Assembly (NCBI GenBank): GCA_947253615.1
Contig: CAMYAA010000003.1
Coordinates: 1-16,822 of the forward strand
Reading direction: 5' to 3'
Source of the DNA: an uncultured Sutterellaceae bacterium
Lineage (GTDB): Bacteria > Pseudomonadota > Gammaproteobacteria > Burkholderiales > Burkholderiaceae_F
DNA length: 16,822 bases
A program made the translations under genes and the position numbers. Positions 7,863-15,050 of the stretch are shown in pieces. Each line of letters begins with the position of its first letter. Within the stretch, counting starts at the first letter, position 1. The notes beneath the pieces were generated by a model that was not told the DNA's origin, did no database searches, and worked only from the letters and a program-made list of their open reading frames with translations.

Positions 7863-7892
7863 TTTTACAACGGTAGCATGTCCGTTGTGAAA
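7863..7892 (+). other. Leader hairpin ahead of the ferrosome-like operon
   Basis: TTTTACAACGG (7863-7873) can pair with CCGTTGTGAAA (7882-7892) over 11 positions including one G-U pair, with an 8-nt loop. It is followed by TATTTTTAAC, so it could act as a weak attenuator or simply shape the leader mRNA. A smaller hairpin, CTGATAGA/TCTATCGG (7732-7753), lies further upstream. The rest of 7490-7926 shows no gene. Confidence 0.4.
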
Positions 7893-7926
7893 TATTTTTA
7901 ACTAAAGAGAGCATGCGGAGAGAATA

Positions 7927-8226
7927 ATGCAAATTAATCAAACGACGAAATACGGTCTTTTCTTCTTAGGTGGTTTAGTGGTTGGTGCTTTAGGTGCTGT
8001 TGCCGTGACCCGTGGCAAATTAGAATTAAAGCCCTTAGCCTCTGACATCTTAGCTGGTGGGATTGATCTCAAAGACAAGTGCATGGGCATGGTTGAAAGC
8101 TGCAAAGAAGACATCGCCGACGCTGTTGCTGAAGCTCAGTTGAAGAGCCAAGAAAAGAAGGCCAAAGCTGAAGAAGTGGCTGCTTGCGAAGTCGAATGCG
8201 AAGTGGTTGAAAAGCCCAAGGCTTAA
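7927..8226 (+). CDS. Small GxxxG membrane protein, DUF6110-like (putative FezA-type)
   Basis: This is a 99-aa protein with one N-terminal membrane helix (about residues 9-28) rich in small residues and containing GLVVG (G16-x-x-x-G20), a helix-packing motif. A charged cytoplasmic-type tail follows, with a DLKDKCMGMVESCKEDI segment and a Lys/Glu/Ala-rich coiled-coil-like stretch. Two Cys residues sit near the end (ACEVEC). Architecture and size resemble DUF6110 proteins, which I know as neighbours of P-type ATPases and HMA2-domain proteins. In ferrosome (fez) clusters a small membrane protein accompanies the FezB ATPase, so this is the candidate counterpart. The start is set by GGAGAG seven nt upstream of the ATG. 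A terminator follows, so this gene may be made in excess over those downstream. The exact Fez letter is not assigned. Confidence 0.72.
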   Translation: MQINQTTKYGLFFLGGLVVGALGAVAVTRGKLELKPLASDILAGGIDLKDKCMGMVESCKEDIADAVAEAQLKSQEKKAKAEEVAACEVECEVVEKPKA

Positions 8227-8237
8227 TACGCTTAGTT

Positions 8238-8277
8238 AAAAAGCGGTCCGATCGTCACCGACCTGGGCCGCTTTTTT
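8238..8277 (+). terminator. Intergenic intrinsic terminator (possible partial read-through)
   Basis: AAAAAGCGGTCC (8238-8249) pairs with GGGCCGC plus T-run (8265-8277), giving about 11 bp with one G-U pair and a 15-nt loop, followed by T6. It lies between the small membrane protein and the ATPase gene. No clear new promoter is visible in the 28 nt before the ATPase start, so incomplete termination is the likely way downstream genes are expressed. Confidence 0.8.
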
Positions 8278-8288
8278 GAATCAAGTTT

Positions 8289-8294
8289 AGGAGG
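8289..8294 (+). promoter_or_regulatory. Shine-Dalgarno for the P-type ATPase
   Basis: A perfect AGGAGG sits 10 nt before the GTG at 8305. The first ATG in frame (8389) has no comparable site. This supports initiation at GTG even though the conserved HMA-like domain begins only at the ATG. Confidence 0.6.
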
Positions 8295-8304
8295 CGTTTT
8301 TGTC

Positions 8305-10851
8305 GTGCGTGAGGCCGCAGGACAAAAACAGCTTCCTTTAGCTATCTTCTCTATTGAGACGAGTTCCTCGACCTGGACTCGAAACACTATGCAATTTCAG
8401 TTAATTCATGAAGTCGGCAATCGCCAACGCTGGAAGACCAAGTCGGTGATGAGCCGTGCGTCGGCGGAGTTGATTGCCACTCAGCTTTCCGAATGTGAAG
8501 GCGTCACGGGCGTCTCGGTGAATCCGCGTACGGGTTCGGTGATCGTGACGGTTGACAGTTATGCGGCCCGCAATCGTGTGGCGGCGTATTTGGCGAGTTT
8601 AGTCACGAATCCTCCTATTAAGCGTGTTGAACGTCGCAATGAACGTGATGTGCACTTACAGTGTGAAGCGTTTGTGACGGGCAAGCCAGTGACGCGTCCG
8701 ATGACGCGCACGCAGTTATTAATGGAAGTGATCAAAGCCAATCCGTTAGTTCAGACGTTTAACGACGCGATGAGCTCGGGTTGGAAGAACATGCCATTGG
8801 CCACCCAAGTCCTTAACCCCGTGGGTAAGAGCTTAGGGTTGATCAAAGAAAAGGTTGAAGTGGTTGAAGACGGGGCCAACCCGGTGGGTCCAGCGAAGTT
8901 GGACTTTGGCAGTTTGGCGCGTTTCTTCATTATCAATCGTTTCTTACCGTTAGTGATTTCGACCGCCAATACGTTCTTAGGGGCGATTCCGATCATCTTT
9001 AATGGTGTGAAAGAGCTCTTACACGGCCGTCTCAATGTGGACGTGTTAGACGCGGCAGCGGTGGGGATTTCGATTCTTCGTCGTGACTGGCGTACGACGG
9101 GCTTGACGATTCTCTTGTTAGGCATTGGTGAAATGCTTGACGAATACTGTCGCAAGAAGTCGATGTCGAGCTTAGCTGAGCAGCTTTCCATTAAGTGTGA
9201 TCAAGTTTGGGTTCGTCGTGGTGAAAACCTCGTTCAGATTCCGATTCAAGACATGACGTTAGATGACGTTGTGGTGGTTCGCATGGGTAGCGTCATTCCG
9301 GTTGACGGTGTGGTGGTTGCGGGTGAAGCCGCGGTTAACCAGGCCACGATGACGGGTGAGGCGGTGGCGGTTCATCGCAATGAAGGCGGTTCGGTCTTTG
9401 CGGGCTGTGTGGTGGAAGACGGTGAAATTGACATTCGTCCGACCCACATTGGTGAAGGTACGCGTTTAGCGAAGATCATCAAGTTTGTGGAAGAGTCTGA
9501 ACAAGCCAAGGCGGGGATTGAAAGCAAGGCGACGAAGTTTGCCGATGCGATTGTGCCCTTTAACTTTGCCTTAGCGGCGTTAGTGTTCTTCTTCACGCGT
9601 GACTTGAATCGTACGGCAGCGGTGTTAATGGTTGACTACAGTTGTGCGATTCGTTTGGCCACGCCGTTAGCGATTCTTTCGGCGATGAAGGAAGGGACGG
9701 CGCGTGGTGCTTTGATTAAGGGCGGTCGTTATCTTGAAGCGCTCTCGCAAGTGGACACGGTGGTCTTTGACAAGACGGGGACGTTAACGAGTTCTCAACC
9801 GACGTTGTCGGACGTGGTGCCCATTAAAGAAGGCTTGAGTGCGGATGAACTTTTACGTGTGGCGGCGTGCTTAGAAGAGAACTTCCCGCACCCGGTGAGC
9901 CGTGCGGTTGTGAAGGCAGCTGACGAAAAGGGGTTAGATCACTATGAAGAACAGCATGACACGCAAGTGGACTATGTGGTGGCTCATGGGATTTGCTCGA
10001 AGATTGATGGCCAGCGTGTGATCCTTGGGTCTCGCCACTTTGTGGAAGATGACGAAAAGGTGGATTGCTCCATTGCGGCTGATCAAATCAAGCGTTTAGC
10101 CAACGAAGGTAAGACCGTGCTCTTTGTGGCCTGGTCGGGTCGTTTGATTGGTCTCTTAGGGATTGAAGATCCGGTACGTCCTGAAGCGGCTGATGTGATC
10201 AAGAAGTTACGTGAACGTGGCAAGCGTATTGTGATGCTCACGGGTGACGACGAACGTACGGCCAAGGCGGTAGCGAAGCGTTTAGGTATTGAAGAATACC
10301 GTGCGCAGGTTTTACCGAGCGACAAGGCGGATAAGGTTCTTGAATTGAAGCGTGAAGGCTGCAAGGTCTTGATGGTGGGTGACGGGATTAATGACTCCCC
10401 GGCGTTGAGTTCGGCGGACGTGGGTGCCACGTTACGTGATTCGACGGACATTGCTCAAGAAGTGGCTGATGTGGTCTTAGAAAGCTCCTTAGAACACTTA
10501 TTAATGGCGCTAGACTTAGGTGAAGCGACGATGCGTCGCATTAAGCAGAACGTGGGCACGTCGGTGGCGTTGAACACGGGCTTCTTAGCGGGTGGTTTAT
10601 TTGGGGTCTTAACGCCAGTGATGTCGGCGGTGTTACATAACACGACGACAATTTTGGTGTGCTTGAACTCGATGCGTCCGCAACTCGGTCGTTACGAAGG
10701 TGACAAGAGTCTTTTTGAAAAGACCTGGTATGATGCGAAGGCGTTATGTGTGAATGTGCGTAATGTTTTTAGTGATCAACCGATTCTGTTACCGTATTCC
10801 AATGCCAAGTCCATTGTGACGACGGGTTCGGATCAACCTGCTACGAATTAA
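8305..10851 (+). CDS. fezB: P1B-type heavy-metal ATPase, FezB-like (P1B-6)
   Basis: This is an 848-aa P-type ATPase that would pump a metal, by homology iron, across a membrane. Residues 29-95 form an HMA2-type fold without the CxxC metal site. Hydrophobic segments follow (about 205-280 and 410-470). TGE (350-352) is the actuator motif, DKTGTLT starts at the phosphorylated D489, HP is at 529-530 and GDGIND at 692-697. The transmembrane metal motif is S-C-A (C447, context YSCAIRLATP), not the C-P-x of copper or zinc pumps. This divergent site, the HMA2 N-terminus and the flanking small membrane and HMA2 genes fit the P1B-6/FezB class that builds ferrosomes, membrane-bounded iron stores. The GTG at 8305 has AGGAGG. 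Starting at ATG 8389 would give 820 aa and removes a 28-residue extension of unknown value. A manganese or other metal pump remains possible. Confidence 0.8.
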   Translation: MREAAGQKQLPLAIFSIETSSSTWTRNTMQFQLIHEVGNRQRWKTKSVMSRASAELIATQLSECEGVTGVSVNPRTGSVIVTVDSYAARNRVAAYLASLVTNPPIKRVERRNERDVHLQCEAFVTGKPVTRPMTRTQLLMEVIKANPLVQTFNDAMSSGWKNMPLATQVLNPVGKSLGLIKEKVEVVEDGANPVGPAKLDFGSLARFFIINRFLPLVISTANTFLGAIPIIFNGVKELLHGRLNVDVLDAAAVGISILRRDWRTTGLTILLLGIGEMLDEYCRKKSMSSLAEQLSIKCDQVWVRRGENLVQIPIQDMTLDDVVVVRMGSVIPVDGVVVAGEAAVNQATMTGEAVAVHRNEGGSVFAGCVVEDGEIDIRPTHIGEGTRLAKIIKFVEESEQAKAGIESKATKFADAIVPFNFALAALVFFFTRDLNRTAAVLMVDYSCAIRLATPLAILSAMKEGTARGALIKGGRYLEALSQVDTVVFDKTGTLTSSQPTLSDVVPIKEGLSADELLRVAACLEENFPHPVSRAVVKAADEKGLDHYEEQHDTQVDYVVAHGICSKIDGQRVILGSRHFVEDDEKVDCSIAADQIKRLANEGKTVLFVAWSGRLIGLLGIEDPVRPEAADVIKKLRERGKRIVMLTGDDERTAKAVAKRLGIEEYRAQVLPSDKADKVLELKREGCKVLMVGDGINDSPALSSADVGATLRDSTDIAQEVADVVLESSLEHLLMALDLGEATMRRIKQNVGTSVALNTGFLAGGLFGVLTPVMSAVLHNTTTILVCLNSMRPQLGRYEGDKSLFEKTWYDAKALCVNVRNVFSDQPILLPYSNAKSIVTTGSDQPATN

Positions 10852-10865
10852 TTTAGGAGAAAAAA

Positions 10866-11435
10866 ATGGCAGAATTTACCGATTGTATTCGTAGCGTCAT
10901 CCCCGGGCGTTTACGTTTACGTCATCCAGCGTTAAAGACGTTAGATGCGGAGACGTTGGAATTTGCGAAGGGCTGTTTATTTCAGATTGACGGCGTGTAT
11001 GCTGTGAATGTGAATGAACGTGTGGGTTCGCTCTTAATTGAGTGGGATCGTGACGTATTGAGCGTAGACGACATGATTGAAACGCTCATGGGCTATGCGC
11101 AGATGTTAGTGGGTGCGGGTTTTGAGGACGAAGCGGACTCGAAAGAAGCCTCCACGACGTGCAAGGTGATGAAGACGGTCTCGTACGGGGCTGACCAAGT
11201 CATGAAGACGGCGAGCCGTGTGATTGGCAAGGGTGCGGTAGCGATCACGAGTCAGAAGCCACATTCCGACAAATTTGTGGTTCGTCAAGCGACGTCTCGC
11301 GTGATGTTTTCGGCCTTATCGATCAGCATGTTAGCGATCATGGTGAGCGGGGGCAAAGGGCTTCACGTTTTAGCCGGGACGGCCTTTTTAGGCTTCTTAG
11401 GCTTTCATATGCTTCAGAACCGTCGCTTGCTCTGA
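10866..11435 (+). CDS. HMA2-domain protein with C-terminal membrane anchor (FezC-like)
   Basis: This 189-aa protein begins with a heavy-metal-associated-type fold (about 5-85). It contains the typical IPGRLRLRHPAL segment but no CxxC, so it probably does not bind metal in the classical way. A linker rich in Lys and Ser follows. Two hydrophobic helices near residues 145-185 place the C-terminus in the membrane, and an SGGKG turn separates them. It starts 14 nt after the ATPase with AGGAG upstream, so the two are co-transcribed. The same HMA2-like fold occurs at the ATPase N-terminus, suggesting heterotypic contact between them. HMA-containing accessory proteins are part of described fez operons, which is why I call it FezC-like. 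Membership of HMA2 is fairly clear, but the role is inferred. Confidence 0.75.
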   Translation: MAEFTDCIRSVIPGRLRLRHPALKTLDAETLEFAKGCLFQIDGVYAVNVNERVGSLLIEWDRDVLSVDDMIETLMGYAQMLVGAGFEDEADSKEASTTCKVMKTVSYGADQVMKTASRVIGKGAVAITSQKPHSDKFVVRQATSRVMFSALSISMLAIMVSGGKGLHVLAGTAFLGFLGFHMLQNRRLL

Positions 11436-11444
11436 GGATAGTGG

Positions 11445-11843
11445 ATGGTCACGACTTTCTTACGTGTAGCTTTATCGATTATTGTCACGCTGTTGAGTGT
11501 GGGCATTGCGGTGGGCTTATTGAGTGTTTTGCTCTTTGCGCTCGCGATGCTCATTCTCGTGGGGATTATTGCGATTGTCGTTGCGCCTAAAGAAAGTCGT
11601 TATTTCTGGCGTCAATTAGTTCGTCAAGGCTCGGGCTTTTTCGCTCGTATTGAGGGTTTATGGTTCGACGTGAAGACGACACTTGATCAGTGGATGGTTT
11701 GGGCATCGGCCTTTACGTCGAAGCCTGAGGCGCCCGAAGAGGCGAGTGGGGCGCAAGAAAAGCGAAAGCGCCGTTCAAATGTTCAGCGCCGTGCGTTGGG
11801 ACTTAAAAAGCTCAAACGCCGTCGTTCAAAAGAGATCTCGTAA
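11445..11843 (+). CDS. Two-helix membrane protein with basic tail, last gene of the ferrosome-like operon
   Basis: I do not recognise this 132-aa protein. Residues 1-48 form one long or two short hydrophobic helices (S-V-G-I-A-V-G-L-L followed by A-L-A-M-L-I-L-V-G-I-I-A-I-V-V). Then come an amphipathic aromatic stretch (YFWRQLVRQGSGFFARIEGLW) and, from about 105, a very basic tail rich in K-R-K-R-R and K-K-L-K-R-R-R. The gene starts 9 nt after the HMA2 gene, with TGAGGA upstream, and is followed by a strong terminator, so it belongs to the operon. The tail could contact membrane phospholipid, polyphosphate or iron phosphate. That idea is inference from charge and context. Described six-gene fez operons include extra small membrane proteins, to which this may correspond. 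Confidence 0.68.
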   Translation: MVTTFLRVALSIIVTLLSVGIAVGLLSVLLFALAMLILVGIIAIVVAPKESRYFWRQLVRQGSGFFARIEGLWFDVKTTLDQWMVWASAFTSKPEAPEEASGAQEKRKRRSNVQRRALGLKKLKRRRSKEIS

Positions 11844-11876
11844 AGCGCTGAGTTCAGCATACCTTTTGAGAACAGG

Positions 11877-11902
11877 AAACCCAGGTTGAAAGACCTGGGT
11901 TT
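11877..11902. terminator. Bidirectional terminator between convergent units
   Basis: AAACCCAGGT (11877-11886) and ACCTGGGTTT (11893-11902) form a perfect 10-bp stem with a 6-nt TGAAAG loop. The AAA/TTT flanks serve both strands. It closes the ferrosome-like operon on the plus strand and the TonB receptor gene on the minus strand. Confidence 0.85.
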
Positions 11903-11927
11903 CGTTATTTGAAAAGGTCGATGCTTT

Positions 11928-14405
11928 TTAGAAGTTAGCTTTTAAGCCAAGTGTAAAGCGTCGAGGCTCACCAACGGTATTAAAGTAGTTACCGGTGTAT
12001 ACGTAGCCTGGATTCTTGCGGTTAAAGAGGTTAGAAATATCCCCAGTTACCTGAACGGTAATATCTCCGTGCTTATAAATCGTACCGACTAATCCCAAGT
12101 CCACAGTGAAATTGTGACCAATCTTTTGCAAGGTGTAGCTTCTTAGGAATTTTGTATCTTTACGGGACATACCAATGTTGTTTAACATCCATTGACTCCC
12201 TTCGTAACGTGCTCGTAACAACGTAATGAGTTTTCCGTCAAAGAAGCGCCCACGGTGGGTAAAGGCGATTACCCATTGTGGTTTAAATTGCACGTGACTG
12301 AGATCTAGATCTTTTACGGCTATTTCCTGATTATTGAGAACCATGGATTTAGTATCAAACGGTGTCTGGAAATCGGTAGGGTTAAACCAAAGCGCGCGAT
12401 TGCTCTTTTCCTTTTGGTAGGTAGCGCTCAAGCCGAAACGGTGTTCTCCCCATTGTCCCGTTTTTAATGTTTTCTCAATTTCGAGCGTGACGGCATCATA
12501 CTTACGTTCGCCATTGTTGGTCGCTGTGTCGTTTTCATTAAATACGATTAAGTTTTTATAGGATCGATGTAAAAGGTCGATATTGACTTTTCCTAGGTAG
12601 GGGACAACGGCAGACGCACCGAGGGATAATTCGTTGGAGTAAGGCGACTTCACTTTATCGAGCTCTTTATAGCTTTTGGCCTTCTCCATGAGTTTTTTTC
12701 TCGTTACTTGATGCGTATTGGAATCTTCGGTCCCCATTTCACGAATATTGAAATTTAACGGTAGAGCTAAGGCGTAATTTAATAATTCATTGCCGATGTA
12801 ACGAGCCGCACCAGCAGTAATATGAAATTGATCGTTGTTCAGTACATCAATGTCGCCGACGATGCGAGGCGAGAGATCCGCGCGTTTAGAGACACTGTTA
12901 TAGCTGATGGCCAGACCGGGTCTAAGGGTGTAACGGTTATATTTAATTTCATCATCCATCCAAACAAAGCCTCGGCGATACGTGATAGCTCGCGAGCCTG
13001 GAAGGTAAATGTCTTTAAATTTTAGAAATTGCTCATGAGCAATAACACCTTCAGTCATCTCCCCAAGAACAGTTTTGCTTAGTTGCGGGAACAGGAACAT
13101 TTCAAAATAAGAATTTTGAGTTTTGAGATGATGTAATTGGAGTTGTGCACCTACACGAATATGGTGGGTGATATTCTCGCCGATGGGATTGAAATCAAAG
13201 CTAAGTTTGGATACGAGATTTCGTTGGTGTTGTTGGTATTGTCCTCGTCCCCCTTCGGTTGCTATCCGTGAATCAGGCATGAAACTAGCCGCATAGTTTC
13301 CATCAGCAACACTCCATGTAAATTGTTGGTTTTCGGTGTGGGTAATGTCGATCTTGTTTTCAGAAAGGCTGATAGCTCCTTTTAATTCGCCATAGGCCGT
13401 TTTATGGCGCCCCTCAAGAATAAGATTTAAGCCGCCACCCTCGATGGTTCGATACCCTGAGCGATGACTCTGAGCATAATTTTGAGATTTGTAGGGTTCG
13501 TAAATTAAAGAAGCACCGAGTTGTGTAATGGCATCAGGCACTGTATTGACTTTGAGCAGGAAGTTTTGACGGTTTCGGTGAACTTTTTGTGGTGAGGGGT
13601 GTCCATCGACTGCCCACAAGGGGGTTATGGTAACGTCACTGTGCGTGCGTTGGTAATCCAATAAAATCCCGAGCTTATCTTTGATAATAGGCCCTGTAAT
13701 GGTTCCCCCGAGATTGGATTTAATAAAGGCCTGAGGCTCTTGAATCAATGGTGAATTCGTGTCTAAGTTTTGATCAAAAGAAGAGTCCCAATGGGAGTTT
13801 TGATAGGTTCCGCGAACATTGCCTTGCCACTTGGAGACTTGTGCGTCGACAAGCTGAGCGTCAATGACGCCAGCTGTAAAACTGTCGTAGTCAACAGGGA
13901 TGTTTCGAGTATAAACGGTGACACGCTTGAATAATTCAGGGCTAATTTCCAAGGCTTCAGAACCACCGTCCCCTGAAGTAAAACTCCAGTTTGGGTTAAG
14001 ACTCCAGGCGCCATTGGTTAATAGATTGTTGTTGGTAATCCCATTAATGACATAAGCGTTGTCGGTAGGCGTCCCACCAACCATAGAGATTTGTGGAGAG
14101 TGGATTTCTCCACTGGCATATCCACTGGTACTGTTTGGATCAAAGGTTACTTGCGAGTCGCCTACAAGGAGCCCAGCAATCGTGTTGCTGGGGTTGGGAA
14201 GATTATGAAGAGCTTGCCCCGAATAGCTTGAGTAAAGATTATCGTGACCAGCTTCCACAATGATTGGCTGGAGTTGTTTGACCACTATTAAGTGATTTTC
14301 AGACGTTTTCATTGTGTTGGTGTTGTCGCCATTCGCGACCGCGCAATGAGATGCAAAGAGCAATGCAATGGCTGCACTGAGCGTTTTGAGGTGTGGATTA
14401 CTCAT
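11928..14405 (-). CDS. TonB-dependent outer-membrane receptor
   Basis: This 825-aa protein is an outer-membrane importer energised by TonB. The first 24 residues are a Sec signal peptide (basic start, hydrophobic core, cleavage near AVA-NG). LQPIIVEAG shortly after is a possible TonB box. The plug domain spans about 45-200, with NTIAGLLVGD and an ISMVGGTPTDNAYVING stretch. The rest is a beta-barrel of alternating polar and aromatic strands ending in the terminal Phe expected for outer-membrane insertion. I chose the ATG at 14405: the longer reading from 14420 uses a TTG and adds nothing signal-like. No good Shine-Dalgarno is seen, and a GGG-T8 stretch precedes the ATG. The promoter contains a strong Fur box, so an iron chelate or haem is the likely substrate class. 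The gene is more AT-rich than its neighbours, hinting at separate ancestry. Confidence 0.92.
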   Translation of the reverse strand: MSNPHLKTLSAAIALLFASHCAVANGDNTNTMKTSENHLIVVKQLQPIIVEAGHDNLYSSYSGQALHNLPNPSNTIAGLLVGDSQVTFDPNSTSGYASGEIHSPQISMVGGTPTDNAYVINGITNNNLLTNGAWSLNPNWSFTSGDGGSEALEISPELFKRVTVYTRNIPVDYDSFTAGVIDAQLVDAQVSKWQGNVRGTYQNSHWDSSFDQNLDTNSPLIQEPQAFIKSNLGGTITGPIIKDKLGILLDYQRTHSDVTITPLWAVDGHPSPQKVHRNRQNFLLKVNTVPDAITQLGASLIYEPYKSQNYAQSHRSGYRTIEGGGLNLILEGRHKTAYGELKGAISLSENKIDITHTENQQFTWSVADGNYAASFMPDSRIATEGGRGQYQQHQRNLVSKLSFDFNPIGENITHHIRVGAQLQLHHLKTQNSYFEMFLFPQLSKTVLGEMTEGVIAHEQFLKFKDIYLPGSRAITYRRGFVWMDDEIKYNRYTLRPGLAISYNSVSKRADLSPRIVGDIDVLNNDQFHITAGAARYIGNELLNYALALPLNFNIREMGTEDSNTHQVTRKKLMEKAKSYKELDKVKSPYSNELSLGASAVVPYLGKVNIDLLHRSYKNLIVFNENDTATNNGERKYDAVTLEIEKTLKTGQWGEHRFGLSATYQKEKSNRALWFNPTDFQTPFDTKSMVLNNQEIAVKDLDLSHVQFKPQWVIAFTHRGRFFDGKLITLLRARYEGSQWMLNNIGMSRKDTKFLRSYTLQKIGHNFTVDLGLVGTIYKHGDITVQVTGDISNLFNRKNPGYVYTGNYFNTVGEPRRFTLGLKANF

Positions 14406-14430
14406 AATAAAAAAACCCAATTAAATTGAT

Positions 14431-14458
14431 AAATTAACGTAATGATAATCATTGTCAA
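14431..14458 (-). promoter_or_regulatory. Fur-box promoter of the TonB receptor
   Basis: On the minus strand TTGACA (14453-14458) is a consensus -35, and TAATTT (14431-14436) is a -10 candidate after 16 nt. The spacer and -35 edge hold CGTAATGATAATCATTGTC (14438-14456), matching the 19-bp Fur consensus at 16 of 19 positions. Bound Fe-Fur would block RNA polymerase directly, so the receptor should be induced by iron limitation. Confidence 0.85.
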
Positions 14459-14716
14459 TAATCTATGAGTGTGTTTTATTGGTTTTTTATTAAGTTGGAA
14501 AATGACACTTCTTTGTTTACTAGGCTTTCCAGTTGAAGTCTAGGTATAAACGATAAATCAGTCGAACATAGCGAATAACCAGAAAATGACAATCTCGGTT
14601 AAAAAGAACGATAAACGATTGCGACGACCGTTAATCGTTAAAAGTCCTGCAATTTTAGGATCCATCATAAGTCATACATCAAGGGGCATTGAAAATACCG
14701 TATTTATACCTTCTTT

Positions 14717-14773
14717 TCAAGCGGGAAAACATAAGGGATTGCCTTGGTACAGTAAGGCGCGTTTTATGTTCAT
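14717..14773 (-). CDS. Possible 18-aa small ORF with strong ribosome site
   Basis: On the minus strand AAGGAGGAG (14784-14792) is followed by TAAAA and then ATGCCATGA, where a two-codon ORF overlaps the start of an 18-codon ORF (MNIKRALLYQGNPLCFPA). The peptide is not recognised. The near-perfect Shine-Dalgarno is the only evidence. It could be a leader peptide, a decayed gene start or chance. It points toward the TonB receptor about 310 bp downstream. Confidence 0.2.
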   Translation of the reverse strand: MNIKRALLYQGNPLCFPA

Positions 14774-14900
14774 GGCATTTTTACTCCTCCTTTGGAACGC
14801 CTTTCCTAGAGGGAGAAGGAAGTGCAGAATCCCTTTGTTCTCGAAAATATTCCCTATTAAAGGATTTTCCCGAAATAACCCAACGATCTAAGCCAAAATA

Positions 14901-15011
14901 ATGAGTCTATTTTCTCAATTCGACGTGGACAATAACTTCTTACGTAATTTAAAATCGTATGAAGAACGACCCAATCTTGTGTTTGCTTTTGACGTGAAAC
15001 ACGGGAATTGA
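14901..15011 (+). CDS. Possible 36-aa small protein upstream of DUF4198 gene
   Basis: This short ORF (starting MSLFSQFDVDNNF, ending VFAFDVKHGN) uses codons common in the neighbouring genes (TTA, CGT, GAC). It ends 39 nt before the DUF4198 start. No Shine-Dalgarno is visible and the family is unknown. It may be a gene remnant, a small translated leader or chance. Confidence 0.22.
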   Translation: MSLFSQFDVDNNFLRNLKSYEERPNLVFAFDVKHGN

Positions 15012-15050
15012 TGACTGTTTTTTTTCATTCTGACCAGAGGAAAATTCTCT

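Larger units (their letters stand above)
14459..15050. other. Long intergenic region, mostly without recognisable genes
   Basis: This 592-bp AT-rich stretch separates the divergent TonB receptor and DUF4198 genes. I see no RNA gene, IS end or long convincing ORF. A 101-codon reading at 14586 looks non-coding. Imperfect inverted copies AACGATT (14614-14620) and AATCGTT (14633-14639) might be an operator. Two very small ORFs are listed separately. It must also hold the DUF4198 promoter, which I could not place confidently. Confidence 0.5.

Noticed and set aside
7490-7926. Riboswitch or CRISPR array in the long non-coding region
   Set aside because: No regularly spaced repeats and no recognisable conserved riboswitch core; the structure seen is limited to palindromes and simple hairpins.
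14586-14891. 101-codon plus-strand ORF in the intergenic region
   Set aside because: No ribosome site, codon use unlike the neighbours, and a basic, disordered-looking peptide; an overlapping 70-codon ORF in another frame is equally unconvincing.
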